Assembly: GCF_963678635.1 (NCBI RefSeq)
Contig: NC_087067.1
Location: 35,975,966-36,039,965, forward strand
Source of the DNA: Symsagittifera roscoffensis
Lineage: Eukaryota > Xenacoelomorpha > Acoela > Convolutidae
Direction: 5' to 3'
Length of the DNA: 64,000 nucleotides
The translations under genes were made by a program, and so were the position numbers. Shown one piece after another: positions 43,872 through 56,118 of the stretch. The notes beneath the pieces are model-generated. The model had not been told where the DNA came from and ran no database searches. It was given only the letters and a program-made list of their open reading frames with translations. The stretch's first letter is position 1. Every line of letters begins with the position of its first letter.

Positions 43872-44269
43872 CAGGGGCGGATCTAGGATTTTCTCGCGGG
43901 GAGGGCGGATTTTCAAAAAAAAAAGTTGAAATTTTGTTGACCTTTTTTTAGGTCGACCTAATTGATTTTCCGAACTCTCCCAAAGCATTATAAAGACCCT
44001 GTTTTGGTAAAACTTTCTTCGCCGCAGGCGAAAATTTGAAAAACAGGCCAACAAAAGGCATTTTTAGGCACTTTTTATAAAATTTTGACCAAATATCGCG
44101 TTTTTTTGGCGCGCGCGCTCTCCCCTTAAAGTTAGTTTAAATTGGCGCCGAGGAGCCTTTAGATAAATTTTAAGGGCAGTCAGCGAAAAATGGATATCTC
44201 AAAATAGTTTGAATTGCTGAAAGGGGCGTCCAAACACACCCCCAATACCCCCACCCTGATCCGACCCTG
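43872..44269. mobile_element. hAT-like MITE, relative of the 25.6-kb copy, opposite orientation
   Basis: Starts CAGGGGCGGATCTAGGATTT and ends CCTGATCCGACCCTG. The interior aligns to the reverse complement of 25573-25932 over AGGTCGACC, CTCTCCCAAAGCA, AAGACCCTG, GAAAAACAGGCCA and AAAATGGATATCTCAAAATA. The flanks share TTTGG, so the target duplication is decayed. Confidence 0.8.
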
Positions 44270-44719
44270 TTTGGAGCACTTTTTGGTATATTTCAATTTA
44301 ATATCATTTGAGCCTGTTTAAAGATAAACAACTCAATAGCATATGTTCTTGTTTTGTTTTTGGCTAGTGTAAGGTCCTGTTTGAAAAAAAAAACAGTTAT
44401 TATGAAAACGTATTGGATTTGTTGTTTTTTGTTTTTTTTAGACGCTTTGCAAAATTTTTGCTTTTTTAGCAGGAAAATAAGTTTTTCTCAATTATTACTG
44501 TGCTTCTTTCAAAAAAATGGTACTAATGGACAAACCGGCTGCTCTTCTATGCGCTTTCATATTTCGCTAGTCTCTTTCCATTTTATTTGATATTTGATCT
44601 GTTTTGATTTTTTTTTTCATTTTCTCAAATAATAAATGCACAGATCCGAAACGAAGGTTATAAAGAGGAGAAAAAATAATGGGGATCTCCCCTTTTCAAG
44701 CGGTTGTTCCCTAAGTTTC

Positions 44720-45330
44720 GTAGAATAGGTTATAGTCTCAAACAAACCCATTTTTTGAATTTTGGTTATTTTTAAAACAATTTCTATTTTCTAAAAACTA
44801 CCCTGCCAAATTGGAGATTAAGGGTTTATCCGAAAAAAAAATCAGTTATGTGAATCTTCCTTGCGCTAACGGCTATGCACTGCTGTTTGAAAAAAAAACA
44901 TGGCTCTGGAAATTGTCCAGTTTTTGAATTTTTGCCCTTTTTTTGGAACCCCTTTTTTTCTGCAAAAACTAAACTGCTGATTCCGAGGTTGATAGTTCAT
45001 TCGAACTAACATTGTGCTTAAATATTCCCTGAGTAATCTGTTTTATTTTTTTTGTAAATTAGGCCAATATGGACTTGAGGGAAATCCATTCTTTAAAAAT
45101 TGTACCGTTTTTTGGAAGGTTCATCACTATTCTCGAAAACGACTAGCTACATCTGATCAATTTTAACGTATCAATCCTAACATTAAAGCGCTGAAATTAA
45201 CCCTGCATTAGAGGCTATTCCCATACTTCAGCGGTAGATATTTTTTATGGGTTTTGGAAAAGGCATATTTTTGATTTTTTGATCGTTTTTGGAATTTTTC
45301 TCACTTTTTCGAAAACTAACAAGACAAATC
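44720..45330. repeat. Decayed tandem repeat related to 15.8 kb
   Basis: Blocks such as CTTGCGCTAACGGCTATGCA, AAAACATGGCTCTGGAAA and TTTTTTGAATTTTTG follow the order of the unit at 15765-16500. Period is hard to fix because of decay. Confidence 0.4.
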
Positions 45331-45430
45331 TGAGTTAAAGAATTCAATTGAAAGAGGCAGTAGCAGTTTTATCTTCTAAGTAAGCAGCCAATCTCTTACT
45401 TAAGCAAAGAAATCATCAGGGTTTCGTGTA

Positions 45431-45696
45431 AGTGACCGTGGCGCAGATGCGAGGACGCGAGAGGTACTCCTAATCATCTGGTCGGAGATTCAAATTCGGA
45501 ACAGTGAGTTAGTTTTTTTTATGCTGCTTTATTGGCGGCTAGTTTTAGTAAAAATAAAAGCAGCGGTTGAGCAGATGTGAGAACGTGATACTCCTAATCT
45601 CCGAATTGATATTCAAAAATACCTGTTTTTGCCTGTTTAAAGTTTTTTTTGCGTTTTCCTCGCTTGTGTTTGCAAAGCGCAGCCTCGCCTCTGTGT
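45431..45696 (+). mobile_element. Double tRNA-like SINE with palindromic tail
   Basis: Head 1 (45431-45502) has GACCGTGGCGCAGATGCG and a decayed box B GAGATTCAAATTC. Head 2 (45563-45623) repeats GCAGATGTGAGAACGTGATA and CTCCTAATC. The tail CTCGCTTGTGTTTGCAAAGC with GCAGCCTCGCCTCTGTGT ends the unit. Confidence 0.6.
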
Positions 45697-46334
45697 TATT
45701 TTTTGCGATAGTTTTGTCAAGGACACAAATTTCTGGGACATAAATTTCTATGTACCATTTAAAAGATATGTCTGCGGAATCCAGACGCGAGCAAGCACAG
45801 AATTCAGTCATCAGTTATGACACTTATACCTCCTTTAGTTCACTTACATTTGTAGTTGATTGACGCTCCAAATTGCTCTTTGCTGAGTACTAGCTATTGC
45901 AGAGTTTCAATAAATACAAGATTGATCTTAGTAAACCTTGCGCTATGTTCTTTTAGTAAGAACTAATCGTTCAGTAGAACGTATGCTCTCAGTTTAGTTA
46001 TAGAAAAATCTCTTGCCCAATATGTTGCCCCTTCACGCTTGATCAAACTGTTTGAATTGTAAAAATAGGTTTATAAGCTTCGAATTGAGTGTCATTTTGT
46101 ATTTGAAAAAGTTAATTGTTATTCGTCATTGCATGAAGTTGTTGATCCTGGGAGGGAAACTATGTTTTGATAATTCTGTGGAGAAGGAAAAATATGCGTT
46201 TTAACAAGTTTTTTCTCGAAAGGTTTCAAGTGATTGTTTGAAGCTTCTTGTGTCAAAAAAGATATTGATTGGTTTTGTTTTTTTTATTCGACTAGTAAAA
46301 ACAAACGGAGAAATCGTATAACGGAAAAAAAAAA

Positions 46335-46407
46335 TAATTCCATTCAGGCTTGAACTGCTGGCTTCCTGCGTGATTCGCAGATGCGATAATCATTACTCCT
46401 TGGTACC
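46335..46407 (-). pseudogene. tRNA-like module B1 (edge copy, decayed)
   Basis: First recognisable module. T-loop TTCAAGC is kept; acceptor end (GGTACC), D arm and anticodon arm are altered. Loop reads GAATCAC, so U33 is absent. Confidence 0.7.
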
Positions 46408-47156
46408 TATAGTATTGCAAAGTTTTGAAGCTTCGGAATTAGTGGTCAAATGGCATGTGTTAGGAGTTTGCATCATCGCAACTCTAATTGCTAAAAACTG
46501 GGTTTATCGAGATCCGAGGTTTTCATATTTGAATCTCTTGAATTCCGTGAATAATCCTTATAAGTTTTTCTTCAAGGCAGAGATAAAGGTAGTTTTCTAT
46601 TTCAATCAGTCCATTGTGACAACCTAGATTTTTTGCTGACGGTTGTCAATGCAAAATTAGAGGAGCCATTTCTTGTAAAACACTCGACTTCGATGTTAAA
46701 ACAATCTAAAATATTTTTAACTAATTACAAGGTTGACCTTAGTAAACCTTGCGCTATGTTTTTTAGTAAGATTTGTTTGTTTAGTAGGACGTTTGTTGTT
46801 TGTTTAGTTGTAGAAAAATCTCATTTATTTTTTGCTTATTGTTTTCGATCGTTGCCCTATCATGCTTCAACAAACTCTTTGAATTGTAAAAAAAGTATAT
46901 AAGCATGGAACTGAGTGTAATTTTGCATATGATAAATAAATTGTTTATTGTCGTTGCATGAAGTTGTTGGTCCAGGGAGAGAAATTATGTTTTGATATTT
47001 CTGTGGAGAAGGAAAAGTATGTTTTTAAAAATTTTTGCTCAAAATGTTTCAAGTGATTGTTTGGAGCTTCTTGTGTCGAAGAAGATATTGATTGGTTTTG
47101 TGTTTTTGGTTCGACTAGTGAAAACAAACAGAAAAATCGTATAAAGGTTAAAAAAA

Positions 47157-47228
47157 TTAACTGCACACAGGCATGAGTGGGGCATCCTGCGTGATTCGCA
47201 GATGCGATAACCACTACTCCTTGGCACC
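47157..47228 (-). pseudogene. tRNA-like module B2 (edge copy, decayed)
   Basis: Second edge copy, directly after B1 without an intervening A module. The T-loop is damaged (CTCATGC-like) and the 3' acceptor strand no longer pairs. Confidence 0.65.
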
Positions 47229-47932
47229 TATAGGATTGCAAAGTTTTAAATTATCGGAATCAGTGGTCAAACGGCATGTGTTAGGAGTTTGCATCATCGG
47301 AACTCTAATTGCTAATGATTAAGTGGGTTTAACGAGATCCGAGGTTTTAATATTTGTTTCTTTTGAACTCCGTGAATACTCCTTATGAGTTTTTCTTCAA
47401 GGCAGAGAGAAATGTAGGTATCTATTTCAATCAGGCCTAGATTTGTTTTCTGACGTTTTTCAATGCAAAATTGGGATCGTCACTTTCTATAAAACACTCG
47501 ACTTCGATGTTGAAACAACCTAAGCTATTTTTCAACTAGCTAAAAGTTTGACCTTGAAAAACCTTGCGATAGGTTTTTTCAGTAAAAACTGTTCGATTAG
47601 TAAAAACTGTTTTTTTGCTTACTTTTTTGATCGTTGCCCTCTCACGCTTAAACAAAAAATTTCAAATGCAAAATTATTTTTAAAAGCTTAGTATTATTTC
47701 GAATTTGAAGAAGTGAATTGGTAATTGTCAGTTCATGAGGTTGTTGGTTCAGTGAGAAAAATTGTGTTTTGTTATTTTTGTGGAGACCGAATTTTTTTTC
47801 TTTTTCAAAAAGATGATCAAAAGGTTTTAATTGATTTTTTGAAGCTTCTTGTGTCAAAAAAGATTTTGATTGGTTTTGTGTTTTTGACTGGGCTAGTGAA
47901 AACAAACGCAGAAATTGTCAATGGGTAAAAAC

Positions 47933-48005
47933 TGAAGCCATCCAGGCTTGAAGTGGGGACCTTCTGTGTGTTAGGCAGATGTGATAACCACTAAACCATG
48001 GCACC
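47933..48005 (-). pseudogene. tRNA-Val(AAC)-like module A1, decayed
   Basis: Anticodon loop CTAACAC is intact, but there are mismatches in the acceptor (3-70), D stem, anticodon stem (31-39) and T stem. Oldest-looking A copy; probably not functional. Confidence 0.7.
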
Positions 48006-48680
48006 TATTAGATTGCATAGATTTTTAGGTTCGGACTCAGTGGTCAAGTGGCATTTGTTAGTAGTTTGCATAATCGAAACTTTGTTTGCTATGAAAAAAG
48101 TGGGTTCATCAAGATCCGAGGTTGAATTGTAAAACTAGGTTTCAAAGCTTCGAAATGACTGGCATTTTGTTTTTGATAAAAAGAATTGTTAATTGTCCTT
48201 GCATGAGGTTGTTGGTCCAGGGAGAAAAACCAGAAAAAGCTATTTTCAGCAAATTACAAGGCTGACCATAGTAAACCTTGCGCTATGTTTTTTTAGTAAG
48301 AACTGTTTGTTTAGTAGAACGTATGTTGTTAGTTTGCGGATGAATATCTTTTTTTGCTTAAATTTTCGATCGTTGCCCTATTAAGCTTGAACAAACTGTT
48401 TGAAATGTAAAATTAGGTTTATAGGCTTCGAACTGAGTGTCATTTTTTATGTGATAAACTAAATTGTTAATTGTCCTTGCATGAAGTTGTTGTTCGAGGG
48501 AAAGAAATTATGATTTGATTTTTCTGTGGAGAAGTAAAAGTTTGTGTCTTAACAAAATTTTGCTCAAAAGGTTTCAAGTGATTGTTTCAAGCTTCTTGTG
48601 TCAAAGAAGACATTTATTGGTTTAAGTGCTCTTGACTCGACTAGTGAAAACAAACGGAGAAACTGTATAACCGTAAAAAG

Positions 48681-48753
48681 TGATTCCACACAGGCTTGAA
48701 CTCGGGATTTCCTGCTTGATTGGCAAATGCGACAACCACTACACATTGGCACC
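48681..48753 (-). pseudogene. tRNA-like module B3
   Basis: B-type loop with an extra change (AATCAAG), so U33 is absent and the closing pair is weakened. TTTTT follows the 3' end. Confidence 0.75.
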
Positions 48754-49516
48754 GATAAGATTGAAAAGTTTTAAAGCTTCGGAATCAGTGGTCAAATGGC
48801 ATGTGTTAGGAGCTTACATCATCGCAACTCTAACTGCTATAAGAAAAGTGAGTTTATTGAGATCCGAGGTTTTAATATTTGGCTCTCTTGATCTCCATGA
48901 ATAATCCTCATAAATTTTTCTTCATGGCAGAGAAAAAGGTAGGTATCTTTTTCAGTCAGGCCAGTGTTATCAACCTAGAATTGTTTTCTAACTTTTTTCA
49001 ATGCAAAATTGGGAGCGCCACATTTTATAAATACTCGACTTTGATGTTCAAACAAACCTTAGCTCTTTTCAACTAACTACAGGGTTGACCTCAGTAAAGC
49101 TTGCGCTAGGTTTTTTGTAAAACCTGTTCGATTAGTAGAACGTATGTTGTTAGTTTAGTTGAAGTGGATTATCTTTCGGTTTTTTTTTAAATTTTTTTTG
49201 ATCGATGCCCTCTCACACTTGAAAAAACTGTTTGAAATGTAATATTAGGTTTAAAAGCTTGGACCTGAGTATCATTTCGCATTTGAAGATGTGAATTGTT
49301 AATTGTCATTTCATGAGGTTGTTGGTTCAGGGAGAAATTGAATAACAAATTGTGTTTTGTTATTTTTGTGTAAACGGAAATTTTTTTTTTGAAAAGATGA
49401 TCGATAGGTTTTAATTCATTGCTTAAAGCTTCTTGTGTCAAAGAAGATTTTGATTGGTTTTTTGTTTTCGACTGGACTAGTGAAAAAAACGCAAAAAATG
49501 TCAAACGTTAAAAAAC

Positions 49517-49589
49517 TGATGCCACCCAGGCTTGAACTGGGGAGCTTCTGCGTGTTAGGCAGATGTGATAACCACTACACTGTGGCACC
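49517..49589 (-). tRNA. tRNA-Val(AAC), module A2
   Basis: All four arms pair, loop CTAACAC, T-loop TTCAAGC. Position 8 is C instead of U and the variable loop reads AGCTC, so function is uncertain. Followed by a T-run. Confidence 0.75.
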
Positions 49590-50267
49590 AATTTGATTGC
49601 ATAGATTTTTAGGTTCGGACTCAGTGGTCAAGTGGCTTTTGTTAGTAGTTTGCATAATCGAAACTTTGTTTGCTATGAAAAAAGTGGGTTCATCAAGATC
49701 CCAGGTTGAATTGTAAAACTAGGTTTCAAAGCTTCGAAATGAGTGGATTTTTGTTTTTGATAAAAAGAATTGTTAATTGTCCTTGCATGAGGTTGTTGGT
49801 CCAGGGAGAAAAACCAGGAAAAGCTATTTTCAACAAATTACAAGGCTGACTATAGTAAACTTTGCGCTATGTTTTTTTAGCAAAAACTGTTTGTTTGGTA
49901 GAACGTATGGTGTTGTTTTAGTTGTAGAAAAATACTTTTTTTTGCTAAGCTTTTTGATCGTTGCCCTATTAAACTTGAACAAACTGTTTGAATTTTAAAA
50001 ATAGGTTTATAAGCTTTGAACTGAGTGTCATTTTTCATTTGACAAAGTAAATTATCAATTTTTTTTGCATGAAGTTGTTGTTCGAGGGAAAGAAATTATG
50101 ATTTGATTTTTCTGTGGAGAAGTAAAAATTTGTGTCTTAACAAAATTTTGCTCAAAAGAATTCAAGTGATTGTTTGAAGCTTGTTGTGTCAAAGAAGACA
50201 TTGATTGGTTTTGTGTTTTTGACTCGACTAGTGGAAACAAACGGAGAAATCGTGTAACGGTGAAAAA

Positions 50268-50340
50268 TGATTCCACACAGGCTTGAACTGGGGGTTTCCT
50301 GCGTGATTGGCAGATGGGACAACCACTACCCATTGGCACC
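50268..50340 (-). pseudogene. tRNA-like module B4
   Basis: Loop CAATCAC (no U33). Further change in the D arm (TCCCA for TCACA). Box B region intact; T-run follows. Confidence 0.75.
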
Positions 50341-51106
50341 TATGGGATTGCAGATTTTTGAAGCTTCGGAATTAGTGGTCAAATGGCATGTGTTAGGAGT
50401 TGTCATCATCGCAACCTAATTGCTATAAGAAAAGTAGGTTTATCGAGATCCGAGGTTTTAATATTTGCTTCTCTTGCACTCCGTGAATAATCCTCATAAA
50501 TTTTTCTTCATGGCAGAGAAAAGGTAGATATCTTTTTCAGTCAGTCCATTGTTGTCAACCAAGAAATGTTTTCTGACTTTTTCAATGCAAAATGGGGAGC
50601 GCCACTTACTATAAAACACTCGACTCCGATGTTCAAACAAATCTAAGCTATTTTCAACTAACTACAGGGTTTACCTCAGTAAGACTTGCGCTAAGTTTTT
50701 TGTAAAAGCTGTTCGATTGGTAGAACGTATGTTGTTAGTTTAGTTGAAGTGGATTATCTTTCGGTTTTTTTTGCTTAAATTTTTTCTGATCGTTGCCCTC
50801 TCACACTTGAAAAAACAATTTGGCATGTAATATTAGGTTGAAAAGCTTGGAACTGAGTATCATTTCGCATTTGCAGATGTGAATTGTTAATTGTCATTTC
50901 ATGAGGTTGTTGGTTCAGGGAGAAATTGAATAACAAATTGTGTTTTTGTTATTTTTGTGCAGACGGAAATTTTTTTTTTTGAAAAGATGATCGATAGGTT
51001 TTATTTCATTGTTTAAAGCTTCTTGTGTCAAAGAAGATTTCGATTGGTTTTTTGTTTGACACTCGACTAGTGAATAAAACGCAAAAAAAGTCAAACGGTA
51101 AAAAAC

Positions 51107-51179
51107 AGATGCCACCCAGGCTTGAACTCGGGATCTTCTGCGTGTTAGGCAGATGTGATAACCACTACACCATGGCACC
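51107..51179 (-). tRNA. tRNA-Val(AAC), module A3
   Basis: Cloverleaf preserved with loop CTAACAC. One T-stem mismatch (51-63) and a U discriminator, so activity is uncertain. Confidence 0.75.
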
Positions 51180-51859
51180 TATTAGATTGCATAGATTTTT
51201 AGATTCAGAATCAGTGGTCAAGTGGCATTTGTTAGTAGTTTGCATAATCAAAACTTTGTTTGCAATAGAAAAAGTGGGCTCATCTTGATCCGAGTTTGAA
51301 TTGTAAAAAAAGGTTTCAAAGCTTCCAAATGAGTGGCATTTTGTTTTTGATAAGAAGAATTGTCAGTTGTCCTTGCATGAGGCTGTTGGTTTAGCGGTAA
51401 AAAACCAGGTGAAACTATTTTCAACTAAAAACAAGGCTGACTTTAATAAAACTTGCGCTATGGTTTTTTTTAGCAAGAACTGTTTGTTTGGTAGAACGTA
51501 TGTTGTTAGTTTAGTTGTAGAAAAATACTTTTTTTGCTAAGTTTTTCGATCGTTGCCCTATTAAACTTAAACAAACTGTTTGAATTGTAAAAATAGGTTT
51601 ATAAGCTTCGAACTGAGTGTCATTTTTCATTTGACAAAGTAAATTATTAATTTTTTTGCATGAAGTTGTTGTTCGAGGGAAAAAAATTATGATTTGATTT
51701 TTCTGTGGAGAAGTAAAAGTTTGTGTCTTAACAAAATTTTGCTCAAAAGAATTCAAGTGATTGTTTGAAGCTTTTTGTGTCAAAGAAGACATTTATGGGT
51801 TTTAGTGCTCTTGACTCGACTAGTGAAAACAAACGGAGAAACTGTATAACGTTAAAAAG

Positions 51860-51913
51860 TGATTCCACGCAGGCTTGAACTGGGGGTTTCCTGCGTGATT
51901 GGCAGATGTGACA
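51860..51913 (-). pseudogene. Truncated tRNA-like module B5 at a recombination junction
   Basis: The 3' two thirds of a B module (acceptor end to the D arm) join abruptly to spacer that normally follows an A module. The 5' part of the tRNA-like sequence is missing. Confidence 0.85.
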
Positions 51914-52554
51914 TGTGGCATTTGTTAACTGTTTGCATAATCGAAACTTTGTTTGCTATAGAAAAAGTGGGTTCATCAAGATTCGAGGTTGAATTGTAAA
52001 AATATGTTTCAAAGCTTCCAAATGAGTGGCATTTTGTTTTTGATAAGAAGAATTGTCAGTTGTCCTTGCATGAGGCTGTTAGTTTAGCGGTAAAAAACCA
52101 GGTGAAACTATTTTCAACTAAAATCAAGGCTGACTTTAATAAAACTTGCGCTATGTTTTTTTTAGCAAGAACTGTTTGTTTGGTAGAACGTATGTTGTTA
52201 GTTTAGTTGTAGAAAACTGCTTTTTTTTTGATAAGTTTTTTGATCGTTGCCCTATTAAACTTGAACAAACTGTTTGAATTATAAAAATAGGTTTATAAGC
52301 TTCGAGCTGAGTGTCATTTTTCATTTGACAAACTAAACTATTAGTTTTTATTGCATGAAGTTGTTCTTCGAGGGAAAGAAATTATGATTTGATTTTTCTG
52401 TGGAGAAGTAAAAGCTTGTGTCTTAACAAAATTTTGCTCAAAAGAATTCAAATGGTTGTTTGAAGCTTTTTGTGTCAAAGAAGACGTTTATTGGTTTTAG
52501 TGCTCTTGACTCGACTAGTGAAAACAAACGGAGAAACTGTATAACGGTAAAAAG

Positions 52555-52627
52555 TGATTCCACACAGGCTTGAACTGGGGGTTTCCTGCGTGATTGGCAG
52601 ATGTGACAACCACTACACATTGGCACC
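52555..52627 (-). pseudogene. tRNA-like module B6
   Basis: Standard B module: GGTGCCA/TGGAATC acceptor with a 4-69 mismatch, loop CAATCAC without U33, T-stem mismatch 50-64, intact box B, TTTTT after the 3' end. Confidence 0.8.
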
Positions 52628-53364
52628 TATAGGATTGCAAAGTTTTGAAGCTTCGGAATTAGTGGTCAAATGGTATGTGTTAGGAGTTTCCATCATCGCT
52701 ACCCTAAATGCTATAAAAAAAGTAGGTTTATCGAGATCCGAGGTTTTAATATTTGCTTCTCTTGAACTCCGTGACTAATCCTCATAAATTTTTCTTCGTG
52801 GCAGAGAAAAGCTAGATATCTTTTTCAGTCAGGCCATTGTTGTCAACCAAGAAATCTTTTCTGACTTTTTCAATCTAAAATTGGGAGTGCCACTTACTAT
52901 AAAACACTCGACTTCGATGTTCAAACAAACCTAAGCTATTTTCAACTAACTACAGGGTTGACCTCAGTAAGACTTGCGCTACGTTTTTTGTAAAAGCTGT
53001 TCGATTAAATGAACGTATCTTCTTGTTTTTTTTTTGCTTAATTTTTTTGATCGTTGCCCTCTCACACTTGAAAAAACAATTTGACATGTAATATTAGGTT
53101 TAAAAGCTTGGAACTGAGTATCATTTCGCATTTGAAGATGTGAATTGTTAACTGTCATTTCTTGAGGTTGTTGGTTCAGGGAGAAATTGAATAACAAATT
53201 TTGTTTTGTTATTTTTGTGTAGACGGAAATTTTTTTTTGAAAAGATGATCGATAGGTTTTAAATCATTGTTTAAAGCTTTTTGTGTCAAAGAAGATTTCG
53301 ATTGGTTTTTTGTTTGACACTCGACTAGTGAAAAAAACGCAAAAAAAGTCAAACGGTAAACAAC

Positions 53365-53437
53365 TGATGCCACCCAGGCTTGAACTGGGGATCTTCTGCG
53401 TGTTAGGCAGATGTGATAACCACTACACTATGGCACC
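53365..53437 (-). tRNA. tRNA-Val(AAC), module A4
   Basis: Complete cloverleaf, box A TAGTGTAGTGG, loop CTAACAC, T arm CCCAG-TTCAAGC-CTGGG. The nearest T-run is interrupted (TTGTTT); a longer run lies about 20 nt on. Confidence 0.85.
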
Positions 53438-54115
53438 TATTAGATTGCATAGATTTTTAGATTCGGAATCAGTGGTCACGTGGCATTTTTAAGTAGTTTG
53501 CACAATCGAAAGTTTGTTTGCAATAGAAAAAGTGGGTTCATCAAGATCCGAGTTTGAATTGTAAAAAAAGGTTTCAAAGCTTCCAAATGAGTGGTATTTT
53601 GTTTTTGATAAGAAGAATTGTCAGTTTTCCTTGCATGAGGCTGTTGGTTTAGCGGTAAAAAGCCAGGTGAAACTATTTTCAACTAAAAACAAGGCTGACT
53701 TTAGTAAAACTTGCGCTATGATTTTTTAGCAAGAACTGTTTAATTGGTAGAACGTATGTTGTTAGTTTGGTTGTAGAAAAATACTTTTTTTGCTAAGTTT
53801 TTCGATCGTTGCCCTATTAAACTTGAACAAACTGTTTGAATTTTAAAAATAGGTTTATAAGCTTCGAACTGAGTGTCATTTTTCATTTGACAAAGTAAAT
53901 TATTAATTTTTTTGCATGAAGTTGTTGTTCGAGGGAAAGAAATTATGATTTGATTTTTCTGTGGAGAAGTAAAAGTTTGTGTCGGAACAAAATTTTGCTC
54001 AAAAGAATTCAAGTGATTGTCTGAAGCTTTTTGTGTCAAAGAAGACATTTATGGGTTTTAGTGCTCTTGACTCGACTAGTGAAAACAAACGGAGAAACTG
54101 TATAATGGTAAAAAG

Positions 54116-54188
54116 TGATTCCACGCAGGCTTGAACTGGGGGTTTCCTGCGTGATTGGCAGATGTGACAACCACTACCCATTGGCACC
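54116..54188 (-). pseudogene. tRNA-like module B7
   Basis: As B6, with CTGCG in the T stem. D arm GTAGTGGTTGTCAC intact. Confidence 0.8.
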
Positions 54189-54928
54189 TATAGGATTGCA
54201 AAGTTTTGAAGCTTCGGATTTAGTGGTTAAATGGCATTTGTTAGGAGTTTCCATCATCGCAACCCTAATTGCTATAAGAAGAGTAGGTTTATCGAGATCC
54301 GAGGTTTTAATATTTGCTTCTCTTGAACTCCGTGAATAATTCTCATAAATTTTTCTTCATGGCAGAGAAAAGGTAGATATCTTTTTCAGTCAGGCCATTG
54401 TTGTCAACCAAGAAATGTTTTCTGACTTTTTCAATGCAAAATTGAGAGCGCCACTTACTATAAAACACTCGACTTCGATTTTCAAACAAACCTAAGCTTT
54501 TTTAACTAACTACAGGGTTGACCTCAGTAAGACTTGCGCTACGTTTGTTGTAAAAACTGTTCGATTAATATAACGTATCTTTTTGTTTTTTTTGCTCAAC
54601 TTTTTTTTGACCGTTGCCCTCTCACACTTGAAAAAACAATTTGAAATGTAATATTAGGTTTAAAAGCTTGGAACTGAGTATCATTTCGCGTTTGAAAATG
54701 TGAATTGTTAATTGTAATTTCATGAGGTTGTTGGTTCAGGGAGAAATTGAATAACAAATTGTGTTTTTGTTATTTTTGTGCAGACGGAAATTTTTTTTTT
54801 TTGAAAAGATGATCGATAGGTTTTATTTCATTGTTTAAAGCTTCTTGTGTCAAAGAAGATTTTGATTGGTTTTTTGCTTTCGACTGGACTAGTGAAAAAA
54901 ACGCAAAACATGTCAAACGGTAAAAAAC

Positions 54929-55001
54929 TGATGCCACCCAGGCTTGAACTGGGGACCTTCTGCGTGTTAGGCAGATGTGATAACCACTACACCATGGCAC
55001 C
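54929..55001 (-). tRNA. tRNA-Val(AAC), module A5 (canonical)
   Basis: Reference copy. Acceptor GGTGCCA/TGGCATC pairs fully (one G-U). D arm GTGTAGTGGTTATCAC is identical to the common eukaryotic Val tRNA. Anticodon arm TCTGC-CTAACAC-GCAGA, variable AGGTC, T arm CCCAG-TTCAAGC-CTGGG, discriminator A, then G and six T. Confidence 0.92.
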
Positions 55002-55664
55002 TATTAGCTTGCTGAGATTTTTAGAGTCGGAATCAATGGTCAAGTGGCATTTGTTAATAGTTTGCATAATCGAAACTTTGTTTGCTATAGAAAAAATGGG
55101 TTCATCAAGATTCGAGGTTGAATTGTAAAAATAGGTTTCAAAGCTTCCAAATGAGTGGCATTTTGCTTTTGATAAGAAGAATTGTCAGTTGTCCTTGCAT
55201 GAGGCTCTTAGTTTAGCGGTAAAAAACCAGGTGAAACTATTTTCAACTAAAAACAATGCTGACTTTATTAAAACTTGCGCTATGTTTTTTTTAGCTAGAA
55301 CGTATGTTGTCAGTTTAGTTGTAGAAAAATACTTTTTTTTGCTAAGTTTTTTGATCGTTGCCCTATTAAACTTGAACAAACAGTTTGAATTTTAAAAATA
55401 GATTTATAAGCTTCGAACTGAGTGTCATTTTTCATTTGACAAAGTAAATTATTAATTTTTATTGCATGAAGTTGTTGTTCGAGGGAAAGAAATTATGTTT
55501 TGATATTTCTGATGAGAAGTAAAAGTATGTTTTTTAACAAAGTTTTGCTCAAAAGGTTTCAAGTGATTGTTTGAAGCTTGTTGTGTCAAAGAAGACATTG
55601 ATTGGTTTTGTGTTTTTGACTCGACTAGTGAAAACAAACGGAGAAATCGTGTAACGGTGAAAAA

Positions 55665-55737
55665 TGACTCCACACAGGCTTGAACTGGGGGTTTCCTGCG
55701 TGATTGGCAGATGTGACAACCACTACCCATTGGCACC
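55665..55737 (-). pseudogene. tRNA-like module B8
   Basis: B-type loop CAATCAC; acceptor 3' strand reads TGGAGTC; D arm has a G after the TG. T-run follows. Confidence 0.8.
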
Positions 55738-56118
55738 TATAGGATTGCAAAGTTTTGAAGCTTCGGAATTAGTGGTCAAATGGCATGTGTTAGGAGTTTC
55801 CATCATCGCAACCCTAATTGCTATAAGAAAAGTAGGTTTATCGAGATCCGAGTTTTTAATAATTGCTTCTCTTGAACTCCGTGAATAATCCTCGTAAATT
55901 TTTCATCATGGCAGAGAAAAGGTAAATATCTTTTCCAGTCAGGCCATTGTTGTCAACCAAGAAATGTTTTCTAACTTTTTCAATGCAAAATTGGGAGCGC
56001 CACTTACTATAAACTTTCGACTTCGATGTTCAAACAAACCTAAGCTATTTTCAACTAACTACAGGGTTGACCTCAGTAAGACTTGCGCTACGTTTTTTGT
56101 AAAAACTGTTTAGAACGT

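Larger units (their letters stand above)
43468..45900. other. SETDB1 intron 15, proximal part
   Basis: No pre-SET or SET exon found. Contains a hAT-like MITE (43872), a decayed tandem repeat (44720-45330) and SINE pieces (45431-45696). Confidence 0.5.

Noticed and set aside
51361-51420. tRNA box A-like TAGTTTAGCGGT on the plus strand in the A-to-B spacer
   Set aside because: No box B at a suitable distance and no cloverleaf; homologous spacer copies read GGTTCAGGGA instead.
52890-53000. TATA-like ACTATAAAACACTCG plus a donor-like CAGTAAGA and T-run, as in a spliced-leader RNA gene
   Set aside because: The parallel half of the same unit lacks the TATA and donor-like bases, and no Sm site or stem-loop order is evident.
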